From: Macrobrachium rosenbergii
Taxonomy: Eukaryota; Arthropoda; Malacostraca; Decapoda; Palaemonidae
Direction of reading: 5' to 3'
Assembly: GCF_040412425.1 (NCBI RefSeq)
Contig: NC_089782.1
Span: 25,781,622-25,845,621, forward strand
Length of the DNA stretch: 64,000 bases
The notes under the pieces were generated by a model that was not told the DNA's origin, did not search any database, and worked only from the letters and a program-made list of their open reading frames with translations. Below are positions 61,774 through 64,000 of the stretch, in pieces; the stretch's first letter is position 1; every line of letters begins with the position of its first letter. The position numbers and the translations under genes are program-made.

Positions 61774-62235
61774 GTTTCTTTTTTTATTCATACTTTTAGT
61801 TAATTTGATATATGTACTTGCTATCATTTTATTTAAACATAAAATGACAGTGAGATTCCAGTGAAGGTTGTAACAAGGATATAAACTTTTATCCACAATC
61901 CACTGCTGGTAGTCAAACAGGCTACTCAGCACAACCATGTACCTGATGTCAAGCAGTCTACCATTGTGCAAGAAATAAAACACAGAGAGCAGGCAGTCTA
62001 TTTACTTTCCTTTGTAGTAGTATATACCAGTATAGTACTCTCAATTACTTCCTTGATGGATAAAAAAAAAAAATCCAGGAATAAGGGGGTATTCATACTC
62101 TGGGTATCTATCATTTACCTTCAAAGTGAAATTATTTTGTTTCAAGTTATTGATCTGCATTACGGAAAACTCCTAAACTCAATGATCATTACAGCAGTGA
62201 GCAAGCGCCTGGTGGCTTACCCTTACACCCTATAC
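61774..62235. other. non-coding DNA
   Basis: Nothing recognised; a 114-codon open frame at 61966-62310 runs into the repeat that follows and has no domain. Confidence 0.4.
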
Positions 62236-62470
62236 AATATTATTATTATTATTATCGTTCTTATTATTGCAAGCCAAAGTGTAACCTCAGCTGGAAAAGC
62301 AGAATGCTAGAAGTCCAAGGGCCTTAACAGGGAGAAAAAGCCCAGCAAGAAGAAAGAAATGAGAAAATAAAAGAGAAATAAAGGAAAATGAATAAGATAA
62401 ATAAAAAAAACTTTGATGTGAGATTCGTGACCGTCTGTTCACTACAATTAAACAACCAAGTTTGAACAAA
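62236..62470. repeat. dispersed decapod-type repeat starting at (ATT)n
   Basis: A short ATT run leads into gcaagccaaagtgtaacctc, agctggaaaagcagaatgct, agggccttaacagggagaaa and a purine-rich tail. I associate this block order with a high-copy dispersed repeat of decapod genomes. The copy is diverged and its right border is unclear. Confidence 0.5.
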
Positions 62471-63486
62471 TCAACTATACATGATTACGGTGATCATACC
62501 CCAATTACCTCAGTATGAACCTCACATAGGAAAAGGCAAGACTGAATTACTGCATATCTAGTATTTTGGAATGGACAGCATAGCCTCGGGAAGATCTAAG
62601 GCAGAATTCTAAATCACATTTAGACGACTGAATCATCCCTAAATTTCACGATCCATACAGCCACAGAACCACAGATCAGGGACAAGAAATTACTATCTGA
62701 AGGCCAAGTGGATGAAAAATATTCAAAATACGCTACAATAATAATTGAAAGCCATCTTCGCAACCTTGAAAGCCATTCTCAATATAAAATTTTTTGTGCA
62801 ACAAAAGAAGAGAGATATTTTTCCCAAGTGATACTGTAATCAAAAGTGGTGCCTGGAAATTTACTTGGGAGATGGGAAAAGGGAGAAGCATCACCTGTCT
62901 ACACATTATTGTGTATACATAATTTGAGAAAGTAATGAACCAAGAACACTACCTTGAATTGAAGGTCACAGAATTCCTTTACGAAAAGTAAAACGACAAA
63001 ATTGGTACAGAATACCACTCGGATTTGCATCTCCACATGCATAAAGTCAACCAACGGATGAATTTCGAGGTCCGAAAAGATAAACTTGTCATTTTAGCCT
63101 CAGGAAAATAGGAATGAGGCACACTGAGTTTATTACTGCTATGCTCTCTGTCACACCCATCTGCCAAAGAGCTTCCTTTTCCTTTGGACAGTGAGTGGCA
63201 CAGCCATCTGGTTTCAGCAAAAGAGGAATGGATGAGTCTGCACCTAAAGTGTAGATTTGTCTTGGCCCTCCGCTCTCAATTATTCACAGTCAAATCTGAT
63301 ACATTCCTGTTTAACTGATAAAATAAACCTATTTTTCTAAATTAGCACATTTACGACTGTCACTGAATCAAGCTTTATCTTCAGTCTAATAATTCAGTTA
63401 AAAAGAAGAAACCTGCGTAATCATTATGTTGACAAAAGTTTCACTTAAAGGAACAACAGGCTCAATTTTCTCTTACAACTGTGACC
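62471..63486. other. non-coding DNA
   Basis: No gene recognised. It may include more of the preceding repeat. Confidence 0.3.
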
Positions 63487-63848
63487 AACTCAAATTATAA
63501 ATGGTCACTTAGAAGTCAGGTAATTGCCAGGATCAAGTACTGTGTTTACTGATAATCTTTGTTAAAGCCAGTAACGTTGGTCCTTCAGTCAGGACTTCTG
63601 ATCATGCTTCAGTTTCCATATTGATTACATCTGAGCAGACTGTCCCTGATATGCCATACTTTTATCAGATATGATGTTCAGTTTTTTAAATCAGAGGCAG
63701 ACTGGAATGGAAATTATGGAAACTGAAGCATGATCAGAAGTCCTGATTGAAGGACCAACGTTACTGGCTTTAACAAAGATTATCAGTAAACACAGTACTT
63801 GATCCTGGCAATTACCTGACTTCTAAGTGACCATTTATAATTTGAGTT
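63487..63848. repeat. near-perfect 134-bp inverted repeat (hairpin)
   Basis: The left arm 63487-63620 and right arm 63715-63848 are complementary without gaps and differ at one position (ttcagtcagg against ttcaatcagg in the same sense). The spacer is 94 bp. The arms begin aactcaaattataaatgg and end tcagtttccata. No coding capacity. It could be a young foldback element, a recent inverted duplication, or a read or assembly artefact. Confidence 0.95.
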
Positions 63849-64000
63849 GTCCACTGTAAGCATAGGGTTTCAACACCCAATTCACAAAACTTGAGCTAGT
63901 CAATTAGGGCTACCAAGAAGTCCATTTGAACATGATCTCTTATGCTGGTATTATCAAAACCAAAAAAGTTCTTCCCAGAATCAGGAAAACTTTTTAATTA
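63849..64000. other. non-coding DNA at window edge
   Basis: Nothing recognised. Confidence 0.3.

Noticed and set aside
61717..61983. Tyr/Ile/His-rich minus-strand frame
   Set aside because: The low-complexity end is a TATC/TA microsatellite.

Overview
The window looks like animal nuclear DNA, most probably from a decapod crustacean. The evidence is introns with GT/AG borders, abundant simple repeats, a DIRS1-type retroelement (a class common in Decapoda), a Jockey-like LINE, a Tigger-like transposon, and short interspersed repeats of a kind I associate with shrimp, crab and crayfish genomes. I see no bacterial operon, rRNA gene, intact tRNA gene or CRISPR array. Species cannot be assigned from the sequence alone.

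The one host gene I can support runs on the + strand from 18985 (5' part not found) to 37288. It encodes a PR/SET-domain zinc-finger protein of the PRDM10/PRDM15 type, with PRDM10 the better match. Three introns between the PR-domain exons and the final exon are defined by phase-compatible splice sites. The exons at 18985-19128, 30120-30231, 30631-30802 and 31428-31506 encode a zinc knuckle and the PR domain. The last exon from 35484 encodes one zinc finger, a charged linker and a C2H2 array. The array is interrupted at 36314-36358 by three in-frame stops and apparent small indels. The same reading frame is open again for about 310 codons after that, so this is a recent lesion, a sequence error or an early pseudogene.

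Layout: 1-7700 is non-coding, with a 42-bp tandem repeat near 830-1060 and several SINE-like repeats. 7700-18984 is presumed upstream intron or intergenic DNA. It holds decayed purine/pyrimidine-skewed sequence (11100-14780), a 1-kb foldback element (15046-16069) and a 5'-truncated minus-strand Jockey-like LINE (16243-18240). The 11-kb intron 19129-30119 carries a nearly full-length but mutated DIRS1-type element (20988-27350) with inverted terminal repeats and a diagnostic internal complementary region. The intron 31507-35483 carries a dead Tigger-like transposon (32410-34857). From 37289 to the end no gene is supported. That stretch holds probable 3' UTR or intergenic DNA, a long AG microsatellite, several terminal-inverted-repeat elements, decayed coding-like patches, and a near-perfect 134-bp inverted repeat close to the right edge.

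The TE genes do not form a pathway with the host gene; they are insertions in and around its introns. I found no clearly new multi-gene system. The most informative points are the broken zinc-finger array in an otherwise clean PRDM gene, the complete DIRS1 terminal architecture, and the two large inverted-repeat structures.
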